64,000 nucleotides of DNA from Nonomuraea maritima (GCF_900100395.1 NZ_FNFB01000005.1:308479-372478); one strand, 5' to 3'. Shown: positions 7,993 through 18,937, counted from the stretch's first letter. The notes: generated from the sequence alone by a model not told the origin. Translations and numbers: made by a program.

Positions 7993-8567
7993 GAGGTCTC
8001 CCCTTCGGTACGGGCGGCGGCGCGCTCGGTCAGTGTCCGGGCGGTGCGCAGGCACCACTCGCGCATCTCCCGCTCCAGCCGGCAACCCGCCAGGCAGGAC
8101 AGGTAGGGGCCGACGCGCTCGCCCTCGCGCAGGAACGTCTCCTCGTCCAGGTCGCCGCGCAGGCGGGCGCAGATCTGCTCGAAGAGTTCGAGCTTGGCGC
8201 TCGCCTCCCTGGCCCGCTCCTGGAGCTGCTCGATCACCGGGCCCGGGTCGAGCCGGTCGACGGCGTGCACCTTCACCACCAGGTCGTCACGGATGAGGAG
8301 GGGCTTGGCGGGGGCCGCGGCGAAGGCGGCCAGCTCGGCGGCGCCGGCGTCGGTGACGGTGAACACCCGCTTGTTGGGCCGTCCGCGCTGGACGACCTCA
8401 CGTCCGGCGATCAGGCCGTCGGCCTCCAGGCGGGTCAGCTCGGCGTAGAGCTGCTGGGGGGCGGCGTACCAGAAGTTGGCGACGCCGACGTCGAAGATCT
8501 TGGTCAGCTGGTAGCCGCTGTGCTCGCCGCCGAGCAACGCCGCCAGCACCGCATGCCTGAGCGCCAC
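7989..8567 (-). CDS. PadR-family transcriptional regulator
   Basis: A 192-residue regulator: PadR-type winged helix at the N-terminus (LRHAVLAALLGGEHSGYQLT, then YAELTRLEADGLIAGREVVQ, then RGRPNKRVFTVTDAG) and a C-terminal helical domain of the Vir family type (residues about 90-180, ending REWCLRTARTLTERAA). The start is GTG at 8567. It is translationally coupled to the SGNH hydrolase behind it. A palindrome 33 bases upstream of the start fits autoregulation. The ABC exporter on the opposite strand is a second possible target. Confidence 0.87.
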   Translation of the reverse strand: MALRHAVLAALLGGEHSGYQLTKIFDVGVANFWYAAPQQLYAELTRLEADGLIAGREVVQRGRPNKRVFTVTDAGAAELAAFAAAPAKPLLIRDDLVVKVHAVDRLDPGPVIEQLQERAREASAKLELFEQICARLRGDLDEETFLREGERVGPYLSCLAGCRLEREMREWCLRTARTLTERAAARTEGETS

Positions 8568-8599
8568 GGCTCACCGGCCTCCGTAGTCATGGAGATGAG

Positions 8600-8617
8600 T
8601 AGTCATGTATTTGACTA
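8600..8617. promoter_or_regulatory. Candidate PadR operator TAGTCA-N6-TGACTA
   Basis: A perfect six-base inverted repeat, TAGTCATGTATTTGACTA, lies in an AT-rich patch just upstream of the PadR gene. Its position fits autorepression of padR-SGNH. A further AGTCAT half-site occurs at 8584-8589. Confidence 0.45.
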
Positions 8618-8748
8618 TAAGTCGCGATTTGTCATGTCGCCAGGGCCTGCGGGGTCAGTAACGACGTGATCGTGTTCGGCGAGGCTCCGGCCCGGGCGCG
8701 GCCGCCGTCCAGCGGCCTCAGCTCGCGGCGGCCGTGGTGGCACGTAGC

Positions 8749-8794
8749 TGTCAACCTAAGTTGACATAGCCAGGATCGTCAATTTAGGTTGACG
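8749..8794. promoter_or_regulatory. Twin operators upstream of the ABC exporter
   Basis: Two related palindromes lie 28 bases apart, centre to centre. The first, TGTCAACCTAAGTTGACA (8749-8766), is perfect with a 4-base spacer; the second, CGTCAATTTAGGTTGACG (8777-8794), has one mismatch. The sequence differs from the PadR palindrome, so a different repressor (for example of the MarR type, inference) is expected, and no gene for it is adjacent. The embedded TTGACA could also serve as a -35 element. The exporter starts 54 bases downstream. Confidence 0.5.
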
Positions 8795-8848
8795 GGTGTT
8801 GGTCGCGTGCTCCCGTTCGTTGGAGCAGATGTCGTGAAAGGAGTCGAG

Positions 8849-10564
8849 ATGGTCAAAGAACTGCTCGTCCACCTCCGCCCACACCGGAAGATCCTGGTGG
8901 TCGGCGGATTACTCGGTCTGGTCGGCTCGGCGGCGGGCCTCGCCATGCCGCTGCTGGCGAAATACGTGGTCGACGCCTTCGGCGAGGACCGCCCGATGAC
9001 CGGGCCCCTGCTCTGGCTGACCGTGGCGGTGCTGGTCGGCGCGGTGGTCGCGGCCGGCGGAAGCTACCTGATGGAACGTACGGGTGAGAACATCGTGCTC
9101 GGCGCCCGGCGTGGGCTCGTCGACCGCATGCTGCGGCTGCGGGTCGCCGACGTCGACCGGCTCAACCCCGGCGACCTGCTGTCCCGGGTGACCAGCGACA
9201 CGACGCTGCTGCGGGCGGTGCTGACGAACGGCATCGTCGAGTCGATCAGCGCGGCGTTCATGCTCGTCGGGGCGATCGTCATGATGGCCACCATGGACGG
9301 GGTGCTCCTGCTGGTCACGCTGGGCGTGGTGGCCGTCGTCGGCGGGCTCGTCGGCCTGCTCATGCCGCGCATCCAGCGGGCGCAGACCCAGGCGCAGGAG
9401 GCCGTGGGCGAGATGGGCTCCGTACTGGACCGGGCGCTGCAGGCGTACCGGACCGTCAAGGCCAGCGGGGCGGAGGAGCGGGAGATCGCGGTGGTCGCCG
9501 ACGCGGCCGGGCGCGCCCGCGACCGCGGGCTGCGGGTCGCCGGGTGGACGTCGCTCGCGGGAGTGGCGACGTTCATGGCGGTGCAGATCGCGTTCGTCGC
9601 GGTGCTCGGCGTCGGCGGCGCGCGGGTGGCGGCGGGCACGCTGGCGGTGTCGTCGCTGATCGCGTTCCTGCTCTACCTGTTCTACCTCGTCGCGCCGATC
9701 GGCCAGCTCGTCCAGGGCGCCGTCCAGCTCCAGCAGGGGCTCGCCGCGATGCGGCGGATCAAGGAGATCGAGGATCTGCCCGCCGAGCCGACCGGCGTCG
9801 CCGCCCACGCCTCCGCCGAGGCGATCGGCGTCATCTTCCAGGACGTGACCTTCCGCTACGGCGACGACCGCCCGATGGTGCACGACGGCGTGAGCTTCAC
9901 GGTGCCGCCCCGCGGCCTGACCGCGCTGGTGGGCCCGTCCGGAGCGGGCAAGTCCACCGTCTTCTCCCTGATCGAACGCTTCTACGAGCACCAGGGCGGC
10001 ACGATCACCGTCGGCGGACGCGACATCCGCGACTGGCCGCTCGCCGAACTGCGCGCGGCGCTCGGGTACGTCGAGCAGGACGCCCCCGTGCTGGCCGGCA
10101 CGCTGCGGGAGAACCTGCTCTTCGCCGCCCGCGACGCCACCGAGGACGAGCTGCGCGACGCGATCGCGCGGACCCGGCTGGACGACCTCGTGTCCCGGCT
10201 GCCCGAGGGGCTGGAGACGCCGGTCGGGCACCGCGGCGTGCTGCTGTCGGGCGGCGAGCGGCAGCGCGTCGCCATCGCCAGGGCGCTGCTGCGCCGGGCC
10301 AGGCTGCTGCTGCTCGACGAGGCCACCTCGCAACTCGACGCGGTCAACGAGCTGCGGCTGCGCGAGGTCGTCGCCGACGCGGCCAAGGACACCACGGTGC
10401 TCGTCATCGCCCACCGCCTGTCGACGGTGACCGGCGCCGACCGGATCGTGGTCATGGACGGCGGCCGCGTGCGAGCCGTCGGCACCCACGACGAGCTGCT
10501 GGGCCAGGACGATCTCTACAGGGAGCTGGCCGCCACCCAGTTCCTCGCGGGGCAGCCGTTGTAG
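8849..10564 (+). CDS. ABC exporter, fused membrane and ATPase domains (ABCB type)
   Basis: A half-transporter of 571 residues that should work as a homodimer in the cytoplasmic membrane. The first 300 residues hold six hydrophobic segments of the ABC type 1 exporter domain; the ATPase domain follows with Walker A GPSGAGKST (near 370), the Q-loop region, signature LSGGERQRVAIARAL, Walker B LLLLDEATS and the H-loop AHRLS. The ATG at 8849 was preferred over the upstream TTG because AAAGGAG precedes it by 5 bases and the twin operators overlap the TTG. Codon 21 (8909-8911) is a rare TTA. The substrate is unknown; drug or lipid export is typical. Confidence 0.88.
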   Translation: MVKELLVHLRPHRKILVVGGLLGLVGSAAGLAMPLLAKYVVDAFGEDRPMTGPLLWLTVAVLVGAVVAAGGSYLMERTGENIVLGARRGLVDRMLRLRVADVDRLNPGDLLSRVTSDTTLLRAVLTNGIVESISAAFMLVGAIVMMATMDGVLLLVTLGVVAVVGGLVGLLMPRIQRAQTQAQEAVGEMGSVLDRALQAYRTVKASGAEEREIAVVADAAGRARDRGLRVAGWTSLAGVATFMAVQIAFVAVLGVGGARVAAGTLAVSSLIAFLLYLFYLVAPIGQLVQGAVQLQQGLAAMRRIKEIEDLPAEPTGVAAHASAEAIGVIFQDVTFRYGDDRPMVHDGVSFTVPPRGLTALVGPSGAGKSTVFSLIERFYEHQGGTITVGGRDIRDWPLAELRAALGYVEQDAPVLAGTLRENLLFAARDATEDELRDAIARTRLDDLVSRLPEGLETPVGHRGVLLSGGERQRVAIARALLRRARLLLLDEATSQLDAVNELRLREVVADAAKDTTVLVIAHRLSTVTGADRIVVMDGGRVRAVGTHDELLGQDDLYRELAATQFLAGQPL

Positions 10565-10581
10565 TCTGCGGGTGACATGAG

Positions 10582-10597
10582 TGAATTATCTCATTCA
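10582..10597. promoter_or_regulatory. hut operator TGAAT-N6-ATTCA in front of hutU
   Basis: TGAATTATCTCATTCA is a perfect 5-base inverted repeat with a 6-base spacer and abuts the AGGAGG ribosome site of hutU. The same TGAAT-N6-ATTCA design recurs at 13939-13954 before the second hut transcription unit. The RpiR-type regulator encoded after hutU is the obvious candidate to bind both. Confidence 0.6.
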
Positions 10598-10608
10598 GGA
10601 GGATTAGG

Positions 10609-12261
<1,653 letters not shown>

Positions 12262-12301
12262 AAAGGGATGAGATCGCCGCGACCGGCGTGTTGGAGGTGA
12301 C

Positions 12302-13144
12302 GTGGCGGACGGATATCACGGTGAGCACCCCGGGCTCAGTGTGCTGCTGGACGGCAGGAGGCTGTCACCCGTGCAGCGCAGGATCGCCCACTACCTGAGC
12401 GAGCACCTCGACGATGCGATCTTCCTGTCCAGCGTCGAGCTGGCCGAGCGGGCCGGGGTGAGCCAGCCGTCCGTGACGAGGTTCGCCGTGGTGCTCGGGT
12501 TCACCGGCTATCCCGAGCTGCGCCAGGCGCTGCGCCCGCTCGTGATGGGCGGCGGCCCCGAGGAGCCGAGGGAGAGCCTGCTGCGCGGGGCCGTCGACCG
12601 CGAGATCCGCAACCTCGCCGTGGTCAGGGAGCGCCTGCCGGCGTTCCCGCTCAAGGAGCTGGGCGAACACCTCGCGGCGACGGAGCCGCTGCCGGTGGTC
12701 GGGCTGCGCGTCTCGTGCGGCCTGGCCACCACGTTCGCGTACTACGCCCGTCGCATCCACCCCGACGTGCGGCTCCTCACGCACGGCGGGTCGGAGCTGG
12801 TCGACGGGCTGCACGCGGCCCGCAGGGCCGGCGCGGAGTGGGTGGTGGCCGTGGTGCTGCCGCGCTACCCGCGCGAGGCCGTGCAGGCCCTCCAGTACGC
12901 CGAGAAGCTGGGCCTGCGGGCGGCCGTCATCACCGACCGGCCCGACTTCCCCGCCGAGATCGTGCTCGACGCGCCCGTGAGCGACCGGCTCGTGTTCGAC
13001 TCGCACGCGGCGCCGCTCGCGCTGGCCATGGCCCTGGTGGAGGCCATGGCCGACGCGGCCCCGCTGCGCACGCGGGCCAGGCTGGAGGAGTTCGAGCGCA
13101 TGACGGACGAGACCGGCGCGTTCCTGACCGGCGATCTTCCGTAG
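12302..13144 (+). CDS. RpiR/MurR-family regulator with SIS domain
   Basis: A 280-residue regulator with an N-terminal HTH_6 domain (LSPVQRRIAHYLSEHLDDAI, then SSVELAERAGVSQPSVTRFA) and a C-terminal SIS domain (residues about 110-260), which in this family senses a phosphosugar or related ligand. GTG start with GGAGGTGA upstream. It sits 40 bases after hutU and before the hutF/hutI unit; both units carry TGAAT-N6-ATTCA palindromes, so control of histidine utilisation is likely. The usual hut repressor in proteobacteria is HutC (GntR), so an RpiR regulator here is a lineage-specific alternative (inference). Confidence 0.85.
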   Translation: MADGYHGEHPGLSVLLDGRRLSPVQRRIAHYLSEHLDDAIFLSSVELAERAGVSQPSVTRFAVVLGFTGYPELRQALRPLVMGGGPEEPRESLLRGAVDREIRNLAVVRERLPAFPLKELGEHLAATEPLPVVGLRVSCGLATTFAYYARRIHPDVRLLTHGGSELVDGLHAARRAGAEWVVAVVLPRYPREAVQALQYAEKLGLRAAVITDRPDFPAEIVLDAPVSDRLVFDSHAAPLALAMALVEAMADAAPLRTRARLEEFERMTDETGAFLTGDLP

Positions 13145-13228
13145 CGAGAACGCCGCCTTGAACGGGTCGGCGCCTCGCAGCAGGCACCGGTGGAACCGAG
13201 GCCCGTCAAGGTCCATAAGCTGGGCCGC

Positions 13229-13900
13229 ATGAGTGAACGACCGACCGCGCTGGTCACCGGCGCTTCCCGGGGGGTCGGCGCGGCCGTCGCCCGGGCCCTC
13301 GCCCCCACCCACGACGTCATCCTCGGCGGACGTGACGCCCAGGCCCTCGCCGAGCTCGCGGCAGAACTGCCCGGCAGCCGGGCCTGGCCGGTGGAGCTGA
13401 CCCGGGTCGGCGAGGCCGACGTCGCGGGTGTCGAGCGGCTCGACGTTCTCGTCCACAGCGCCGGCGTCGCCCACCTCGGGCGGATCGCCGACCAGGAGGC
13501 CGACGTGTGGCGGCGGACCATGGAGGTCAACGTCATCGCGGTCGCCGACCTGACCAGGCTGCTGCTGCCCGCGCTGCGGCGGGCCGGCGGGCACGTCGTG
13601 TGCGTCAACTCCGGCGCCGGGCTGCGGGCCAACCCCGAGTGGGGGGCGTACGCGGCCAGCAAGTTCGCGCTGCGGGCGTTCGCCGACGCGCTGCGGCTGG
13701 AGGAGCCCGAGCTCCGGGTGACGTCGATCCATCCGGGACGGATCGACACCGACATGCAGCGCGGCGTGCGCGGCTACGAGGGCGGGCCGTACGAGGCGGA
13801 CAAGTACCTGCGGCCGGAGACGGTGGCGCGGGCCGTGCTGACCGCCCTCACCGCCGGCCCCGACGCCCACCTCACCGACCTCACCCTCCGCCCGCGCTGA
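13229..13900 (+). CDS. Short-chain dehydrogenase/reductase, small form
   Basis: A 223-residue SDR with ALVTGASRGVGAAVA (nucleotide motif at the N-terminus), VHSAGVAHLG in place of NNAG, the catalytic Ser in CVNSGAG and YAASKFALRAFAD (Tyr-x-x-x-Lys). It lacks the last quarter of FabG-like proteins and ends TDLTLRPR, typical of small SDRs of unknown substrate. ATG at 13229 was chosen because the SDR fold starts there; no clear ribosome site precedes it, so a leaderless start is possible. It lies among the hut genes but has no known step in the pathway. Confidence 0.82.
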   Translation: MSERPTALVTGASRGVGAAVARALAPTHDVILGGRDAQALAELAAELPGSRAWPVELTRVGEADVAGVERLDVLVHSAGVAHLGRIADQEADVWRRTMEVNVIAVADLTRLLLPALRRAGGHVVCVNSGAGLRANPEWGAYAASKFALRAFADALRLEEPELRVTSIHPGRIDTDMQRGVRGYEGGPYEADKYLRPETVARAVLTALTAGPDAHLTDLTLRPR

Positions 13901-13938
13901 GCATGGCCGCCCCTGTGGGGGTGGGGTGTGGGCTGTGG

Positions 13939-13954
13939 TGAATGGATCTATTCA
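13939..13954. promoter_or_regulatory. hut operator TGAAT-N6-ATTCA in front of the second hut unit
   Basis: TGAATGGATCTATTCA repeats the architecture of the hutU operator: identical 5-base arms and the same 6-base spacer length with different spacer sequence. It ends 13 bases before the ATG of the M20 amidohydrolase, the first gene of the hutF-hutI operon. Confidence 0.6.
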
Positions 13955-13967
13955 TTACAGTGGGGTC

Positions 13968-15140
13968 ATGCTTGAGCCAATCGCGCACATCGGACGAGAT
14001 CCCGGCACCGGCGGATACCTCAGGGACGCCTGGTCGAACGCCGACCTGGAACTGCGCGAATGGTTCGCGGGCGAGGCCGCCCGGCGCGGACTCGACCTGC
14101 GCGAGGACCGCAACGGCAACCTCTGGGCCTGGTGGGGCGCCCCGTCGCCGGACCGTCCCGGCGTGGTGACCGGCAGCCACCTCGACTCCGTCCGCCAGGG
14201 CGGCGCGTACGACGGCCCGCTCGGCGTCGTGTCCGCCTTCGCCGCGGTCGACGCGCTGCGCCGGCGCGGGGTCGAGCCGTCCGTGCCGGTGGGCATCGCC
14301 TGCTTCACCGACGAGGAGGGCGCCAGGTTCGGCGTGCCGTGCATGGGGTCGCGGCTGCTCACGGGTGTGCTCGCGGCAGAACGGGCACTCGGGCTCACCG
14401 ACGACGAAGGCGACACGCTGGCCGACGTCCTCGGAAAGGCCGGACGCGACCCGTACGCGCTCGGACGCGACGACGAGACGCTGGCGGCCGTCGGGACGTT
14501 CGTGGAACTCCACGTCGAGCAGGGCCGCGGGCTCGTCACCGAGGGCCGGCCCGTGGGCGTGGCGAGCGCCATCTGGCCGCACGGACGCTGGCGGTTCGAC
14601 TTCCGCGGCCGCGCCGACCACGCGGGCACCACCAGGCTCGCCGACCGCGACGACCCCATGCTGCCGTTCGCCCGCATGGTCCTCTCGGCCCGCGAGCAGG
14701 CCGAACGGCTGGGCGTGGTGGCCACCGTCGGAAAGGTGCGGGTCACGCCGGGCAACGCGAACGCCGTCCCCGGCCTGGTCTCGGCCTGGCTCGACGCGCG
14801 CGGGCCAGGCGAGGACGGCGTGCGCGAGCTGGTCGCCGCGCTCGCCCCCGCCGCGTCCGACGTGCGCGAGGAGTCGTGGACGCCGGAGGTCGGCTTCGAC
14901 GCGGCGCTCCGCGACCGCCTGGCCCGCGTGGCAGGGGGCGGCGACGGGCCCGCCCCGATCCTGCCCACCGGCGCCGGCCACGACGCCGGCATCCTCGCCG
15001 CCGCGGGCGTGCCGAGCGCCATGGTGTTCGTCCGCAACCCGACCGGGGTGTCCCACGCGCCCGATGAGCACGCCGAGCGGGCCGACTGCGAGGCGGGCGT
15101 CGCGGCGCTCGCGGACGTGCTGGAGGACCTGTGCCGCTGA
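13968..15140 (+). CDS. M20-family amidohydrolase (allantoate amidohydrolase/N-carbamoyl-amino-acid hydrolase-like)
   Basis: A 390-residue dinuclear metallohydrolase. The metal ligands are visible in TGSHLDSVRQGGAYDGPLGV (His and Asp), CFTDEEGARFGVPCMGS (Glu pair) and ELHVEQGRGL; GAGHDAGILAA near the C-terminus is also conserved. Family members cleave N-carbamoyl or allantoate amide bonds. It overlaps hutF by 10 bases and shares its operator with hut genes, while no classical HutG is present, so hydrolysis of N-formylglutamate is a reasonable guess. The ATG at 13968 was chosen because the GTG upstream would place the operator inside the gene. Confidence 0.85.
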   Translation: MLEPIAHIGRDPGTGGYLRDAWSNADLELREWFAGEAARRGLDLREDRNGNLWAWWGAPSPDRPGVVTGSHLDSVRQGGAYDGPLGVVSAFAAVDALRRRGVEPSVPVGIACFTDEEGARFGVPCMGSRLLTGVLAAERALGLTDDEGDTLADVLGKAGRDPYALGRDDETLAAVGTFVELHVEQGRGLVTEGRPVGVASAIWPHGRWRFDFRGRADHAGTTRLADRDDPMLPFARMVLSAREQAERLGVVATVGKVRVTPGNANAVPGLVSAWLDARGPGEDGVRELVAALAPAASDVREESWTPEVGFDAALRDRLARVAGGGDGPAPILPTGAGHDAGILAAAGVPSAMVFVRNPTGVSHAPDEHAERADCEAGVAALADVLEDLCR

Positions 15141-16453
15141 CCTACTGGTGCGAGCGGGCCTGGCTGCCCGACGGGCTCGCCGACGACGTGCTCGTCGAGA
15201 TCGACGGCGACCGGATCACCCGGGTCGACCAGGGTCCGCCGGGCACGGCCGAGCGGCTGCCCGGGCTCACCGTCCCCGGCCTGGCCAACGCCCACTCGCA
15301 CGCCTTCCACCGCGCCCTGCGCGGCGTCACCCAGCAGGGCAGGGGCGACTTCTGGACCTGGCGCGAGCGGATGTACGAGATCGCCGCGCGCCTCGACCCC
15401 GACTCCTACCTGCGCCTGGCCAGGGCCGTGTACGCCGAGATGGCGATGGCCGGCGTCACCTGCGTGGGCGAGTTCCACTACGTGCACCATGAGGCGGGCG
15501 GGCGGCCGTACGACGACGCCAACGTCATGGGGCACGCGCTGGTGAACGCCGCCCGCGAGGCCGGGCTGCGGATCGCGCTGCTCGACGCCTGCTACGTCTC
15601 CGGCGGCATCGGCGTGCCCCTCGCCGGGCCGCAGCTGCGGTTCAGCGACGGCGACGCCGACGGGTGGGCGGTCAGGGCCGAGGAGCTCGCGGCGGCGTAC
15701 GCGGGGCAGAGCGACGTGCAGATCGGCGCGGCCATCCACTCCGTGCGGGCGGTGCCGCCCGACCAGATGGGCGTCGTGGCCGAGTTCTCCCACCGCCACG
15801 TCGCGCCCCTGCACGCGCACGTCTCCGAGCAGCGGGCCGAGAACGCCGCCTGCGTGGAGGCGTACGCCGCGACCCCCGTCCAGGTGCTGCACGAACGCGG
15901 GGCGCTCGGGCCGCGCTCGACCGCGGTGCACGCCACCCACCTGACCGACGTCGACATCGAGCTGATCGGCCAGACGGACGCGTACGTGTGCATGTGTCCC
16001 ACCACGGAACGCGACCTCGCCGACGGCATCGGGCCCGCCCGCGCCCTGTGCGACCGGGGCACGCCCATCACGCTCGGCTCCGACAGCCACGCCGTCATCG
16101 ACCTGTTCGAGGAGGCGCGGGCGGTGGAGCTGAACGAGCGGCTGGCCACCGAGACCCGTGGCCACTGGCCCGCCACCGACCTGCTGCACGCCGCGACCGC
16201 CGCGGGACACGCCTCGCTCGGCTTCCCCGACGCCGGCATGCTGATGCCCGGCGCCTGGGCCGACCTCGTCTCCGTACGGCTCGACTCGGTGCGCACGGCC
16301 GGCGTCGACGGGCTGGAGGCCGTCGTGTACGCGGCCACGGCGGCCGACGTGCACTCGGTGATCTCCGGCGGCCGGCGCGTCGTCAAGGACGGGCGCCACA
16401 CGCTCGGCGACATCGGGACCCTGCTGGCCGAGGCGATCGGAGAGCTGCGATGA
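15131..16453 (+). CDS. hutF: Formimidoylglutamate deiminase
   Basis: A 440-residue amidohydrolase-superfamily enzyme that deiminates N-formimino-L-glutamate to N-formyl-L-glutamate and ammonia. The metal-binding HxH is in [48 protein letters not shown] and [17 protein letters not shown] are typical HutF blocks. GTG start within the end of the M20 gene (10-base overlap); the stop overlaps the hutI start. Its presence shows that this organism uses the five-step route through formylglutamate. Confidence 0.93.
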   Translation: MPLTYWCERAWLPDGLADDVLVEIDGDRITRVDQGPPGTAERLPGLTVPGLANAHSHAFHRALRGVTQQGRGDFWTWRERMYEIAARLDPDSYLRLARAVYAEMAMAGVTCVGEFHYVHHEAGGRPYDDANVMGHALVNAAREAGLRIALLDACYVSGGIGVPLAGPQLRFSDGDADGWAVRAEELAAAYAGQSDVQIGAAIHSVRAVPPDQMGVVAEFSHRHVAPLHAHVSEQRAENAACVEAYAATPVQVLHERGALGPRSTAVHATHLTDVDIELIGQTDAYVCMCPTTERDLADGIGPARALCDRGTPITLGSDSHAVIDLFEEARAVELNERLATETRGHWPATDLLHAATAAGHASLGFPDAGMLMPGAWADLVSVRLDSVRTAGVDGLEAVVYAATAADVHSVISGGRRVVKDGRHTLGDIGTLLAEAIGELR

Positions 16454-17634
16454 CCACGACCCTGATCGACCGCATCGGCCTGCTGTACACCGGCGACCCC
16501 GAACGCGAGGAGCTGGCCGACGCCGCCCTCGTCGTCGAGGACGGCCTGGTCGCCTGGACCGGGCCCGCCGCGCAGGCGCCGGACGCCGACCGCCGCGTGG
16601 ACGCCGGGGGCCGCGCCGTCATCCCCGGCTTCGTGGACAGCCACGCCCACCTCGTCTTCGCCGGCGACCGTACCGCGGAGTTCCAGGCGCGCATGTCCGG
16701 GGAGCCGTACACCGGGGGTGGCATCAGGACCACCGTCGCGGCCACGCGCGGGGCGAGCGACGCCGAGCTGGCCGCGCGCGCGAGCGGCCTGGTGCGGGAG
16801 ATGCTCGCCCAGGGCACCACCACCGTGGAGATCAAGAGCGGCTACGGGCTGTCCGTCGAGGACGAGCGCCGCTCCCTGGAGATCGCCTCCGGGCTGACCC
16901 AGGAGACCACGTTCCTCGGCGCGCACGTGGTGCCCGCCGGCACGGACGCCGACTCCTACGTACGGCTCGTCGCCGGTGACATGTTGCGGGCGTGCGCGCC
17001 CCACGCCAGGTGGGTGGACGTGTTCTGCGAGCGGGGCGCGTTCGACGGCGACCAGACGCGCGAGATCCTCACGGCGGGGCTGAACACCGGGCTCGGCGCC
17101 CGCGTGCACGCCAACCAGCTCACCGAGGGGCCGGGAGTGCGGATCGCCTGCGAGCTCGGCGCCGCCTCCGCCGACCACTGCACCCATCTGACCGACGCCG
17201 ACGTCGACGCGCTGGCCTCGTCCGGCACGGTCGCGACGCTGCTGCCGGGGGCGGAGTTCTCGACCCGGTCGCCGTATCCGGACGCGCGTCGGCTCATCGA
17301 CGCGGGCGCGACCGTGGCGCTGGCGACCGACTGCAACCCCGGCTCGTCGTACACCTCGTCCATGGCGTTCTGCGTGGCGCTCGCGGTGCGCGAGATGCGG
17401 ATGACGCCGCTGGAGGCCGTCAGGGCGGCGACGTACGGAGGGGCGCGCGCCCTGCGCCGTACGGACGTAGGCTGGTTGAAGGCCGGCGCCCGCGCCGACC
17501 TCGTCGTCCTCGACGCCCCCTCCTATGTGCATCTGGCCTACCGGCCCGGTGTGCCCCTCGTTCACCAGGTGTTTCGTGCCGGTCTCCTCCTTGAGGAGGA
17601 CGCCCAGAACCCTTCCTCGGTCGTAGTGCTTTAG
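16450..17634 (+). CDS. hutI: Imidazolonepropionase
   Basis: The third histidine-degradation enzyme, opening the imidazolone ring to give N-formimino-L-glutamate. It is 394 residues long, with the metal site [12 protein letters not shown] near residue 60, the substrate loop [34 protein letters not shown] and [15 protein letters not shown] with the conserved late Asp. ATGA overlap with hutF. It is the third gene of the operon, so products pass hutU, HutI, HutF and then probably the M20 enzyme. Confidence 0.95.
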   Translation: MTTTLIDRIGLLYTGDPEREELADAALVVEDGLVAWTGPAAQAPDADRRVDAGGRAVIPGFVDSHAHLVFAGDRTAEFQARMSGEPYTGGGIRTTVAATRGASDAELAARASGLVREMLAQGTTTVEIKSGYGLSVEDERRSLEIASGLTQETTFLGAHVVPAGTDADSYVRLVAGDMLRACAPHARWVDVFCERGAFDGDQTREILTAGLNTGLGARVHANQLTEGPGVRIACELGAASADHCTHLTDADVDALASSGTVATLLPGAEFSTRSPYPDARRLIDAGATVALATDCNPGSSYTSSMAFCVALAVREMRMTPLEAVRAATYGGARALRRTDVGWLKAGARADLVVLDAPSYVHLAYRPGVPLVHQVFRAGLLLEEDAQNPSSVVVL

Positions 17635-17701
17635 GGAATCTTTGCCTCGTGTCAAGCGTTGCCGAGATATAGAACGCAGCTGCGGAACGAGGTGCCTGGG
17701 G

Positions 17702-18643
17702 ATGGCAAGGCCTACGGGGAGTCGCACGCAGGAACAGCACGTCGCGGAACGCGATCTGCTGGGGACGTATCTGGCGGAGATAGGGCGGGTGCCGCTGCTC
17801 ACGGCCGAGCAGGAGGTCGACCTCGCCAAGCGGATAGAGGCGGGCCTGTTCGCCGAGCAACTGCTCGACAGCGGGGGTGCCGAGCCGCGCATCGGCGACG
17901 CGGCCGACGAGGAGCTGGAGCGCCTGGCGATCTCCGGCCGGCGCGCGAAGGACGAGTTCATCCAGGCCAACCTGCGCCTGGTGGTGGCGGTGGCCAGGAA
18001 GTACTCCGGCCGGGGGATGCCGCTCATCGACCTGGTGCAGGAGGGCAACCTGGGGTTGGTGCGGGCGGTCGAGAAATTCGACTACCAGCGGGGTTACAAG
18101 TTCTCGACGTACGCGACGTGGTGGATCAGGCAGTCGGTGGGGCGCGCGATCCACGAGCAGGCCCGGCCGGTGCGGTTGCCCACGCACGCGGGCGAGCAGA
18201 TGACGCGGTTGATGCGGGTGCGGCGCGACCTGCTCGCCGAGTTCGACGCCGAGCCGACCGACGACGACCTCGCCGAGATCCTCGAACTGCCCATCGAGCG
18301 GGTGCGGGAGCTGCGGCGGTGGGCGTCCGACCCGGTCTCGCTGCAGCTCGGCGTGGGCGACGAGGACGAGACGGAGCTCGGCGACATGATCGCCGACGAG
18401 ACGTGGGCCGATCCTGAGCAGCAGGCGATCGACATCCTCGAACGCGAGCGGCTCGACGAGTGGCTGACCGGGCTTGAGGGCGTCACGAGCGAGATGCTGC
18501 GCTGGCGTTACGGGCTGCTCGACGGGCGCGAGCACACGCTGACCGAGGTGGGCGAACGCTACGGCATCGGCCGCGACCGCGCCCGCCGCATCGAACGCGA
18601 CGCCCTGGCGCGCCTGCGCAAGATGGCCACCGCCGCCGCCTGA
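17702..18643 (+). CDS. Group 2 sigma-70 factor (HrdB/SigB-like, non-essential type)
   Basis: A 313-residue sigma factor without the long N-terminal extension of the primary factor. Region 1.2 is DLLGTYLAEIGRVPLLT; region 2 is very well kept (DLVQEGNLGLVRAVEKFDYQ, then KFSTYATWWIRQSVGRAI); regions 3 and 4 follow, the 4.2 helix being TEVGERYGIGRDRARRIERD. It should therefore read -10 elements close to the housekeeping type. The start is ATG at 17702; a TTG at 17642 would add 20 unconvincing residues. No anti-sigma gene is adjacent. Region 4.2 is somewhat divergent from HrdB, so -35 preference may differ. Confidence 0.88.
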   Translation: MARPTGSRTQEQHVAERDLLGTYLAEIGRVPLLTAEQEVDLAKRIEAGLFAEQLLDSGGAEPRIGDAADEELERLAISGRRAKDEFIQANLRLVVAVARKYSGRGMPLIDLVQEGNLGLVRAVEKFDYQRGYKFSTYATWWIRQSVGRAIHEQARPVRLPTHAGEQMTRLMRVRRDLLAEFDAEPTDDDLAEILELPIERVRELRRWASDPVSLQLGVGDEDETELGDMIADETWADPEQQAIDILERERLDEWLTGLEGVTSEMLRWRYGLLDGREHTLTEVGERYGIGRDRARRIERDALARLRKMATAAA

Positions 18644-18828
18644 CCGCTTCCTGCGGAGGTCCGCCGGGGTTCGGGGCGCCGTCGGCGTGCGGCGCGCCCG
18701 CGCCCGGGGGTCACTTCCGTGGCATTTTTGGGGAACCCCCTCGGGCCGGGCGCCGCGATGCGTGCCTACGGCCCGCTGCGCCCGCCGTAGCTCCGGGGTG
18801 ACGCCGCCTCAGGGCTTAGTGGAGGCGC

Positions 18829-18860
18829 GATGCCGACCCTGCCGGAGCAGGGTCGGCATC
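18829..18860. terminator. 13-bp perfect hairpin in the sigma factor/siderophore gene interval
   Basis: GATGCCGACCCTG and CAGGGTCGGCATC pair perfectly around a 6-base loop. It lies between two convergent genes, so a role as a bidirectional terminator is likely, although there is no clear T-run. The rest of the 308-base interval (18644-18951) shows no coding potential that I trust, only GC-rich sequence and a second hairpin. Confidence 0.55.
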
Positions 18861-18910
18861 AAAGGGCTTTCTTGAGGGGGCTCTGCTGGGGCAGGCGCCT
18901 GGAAAGCGGA

Positions 18911-18937
18911 CAGCCGGGCCGTGGGGTGGCCCGGCTG
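18911..18937 (-). terminator. Hairpin downstream of the siderophore-binding lipoprotein
   Basis: CAGCCGGGCC and GGCCCGGCTG form a 10-bp perfect stem with a 7-base loop, beginning 14 bases after the lipoprotein stop on the minus strand and followed there by a pyrimidine-rich TCCGCTTTCC stretch. Confidence 0.6.

Noticed and set aside
8789..8848. Upstream TTG start for the ABC exporter
   Set aside because: It lies within the second operator palindrome, while the ATG at 8849 has a strong ribosome site.
13955..16399. An 814-codon antisense frame across the M20 and hutF genes
   Set aside because: Third-position GC bias of the real genes leaves the opposite frame open; product is compositionally biased and unlike any protein.
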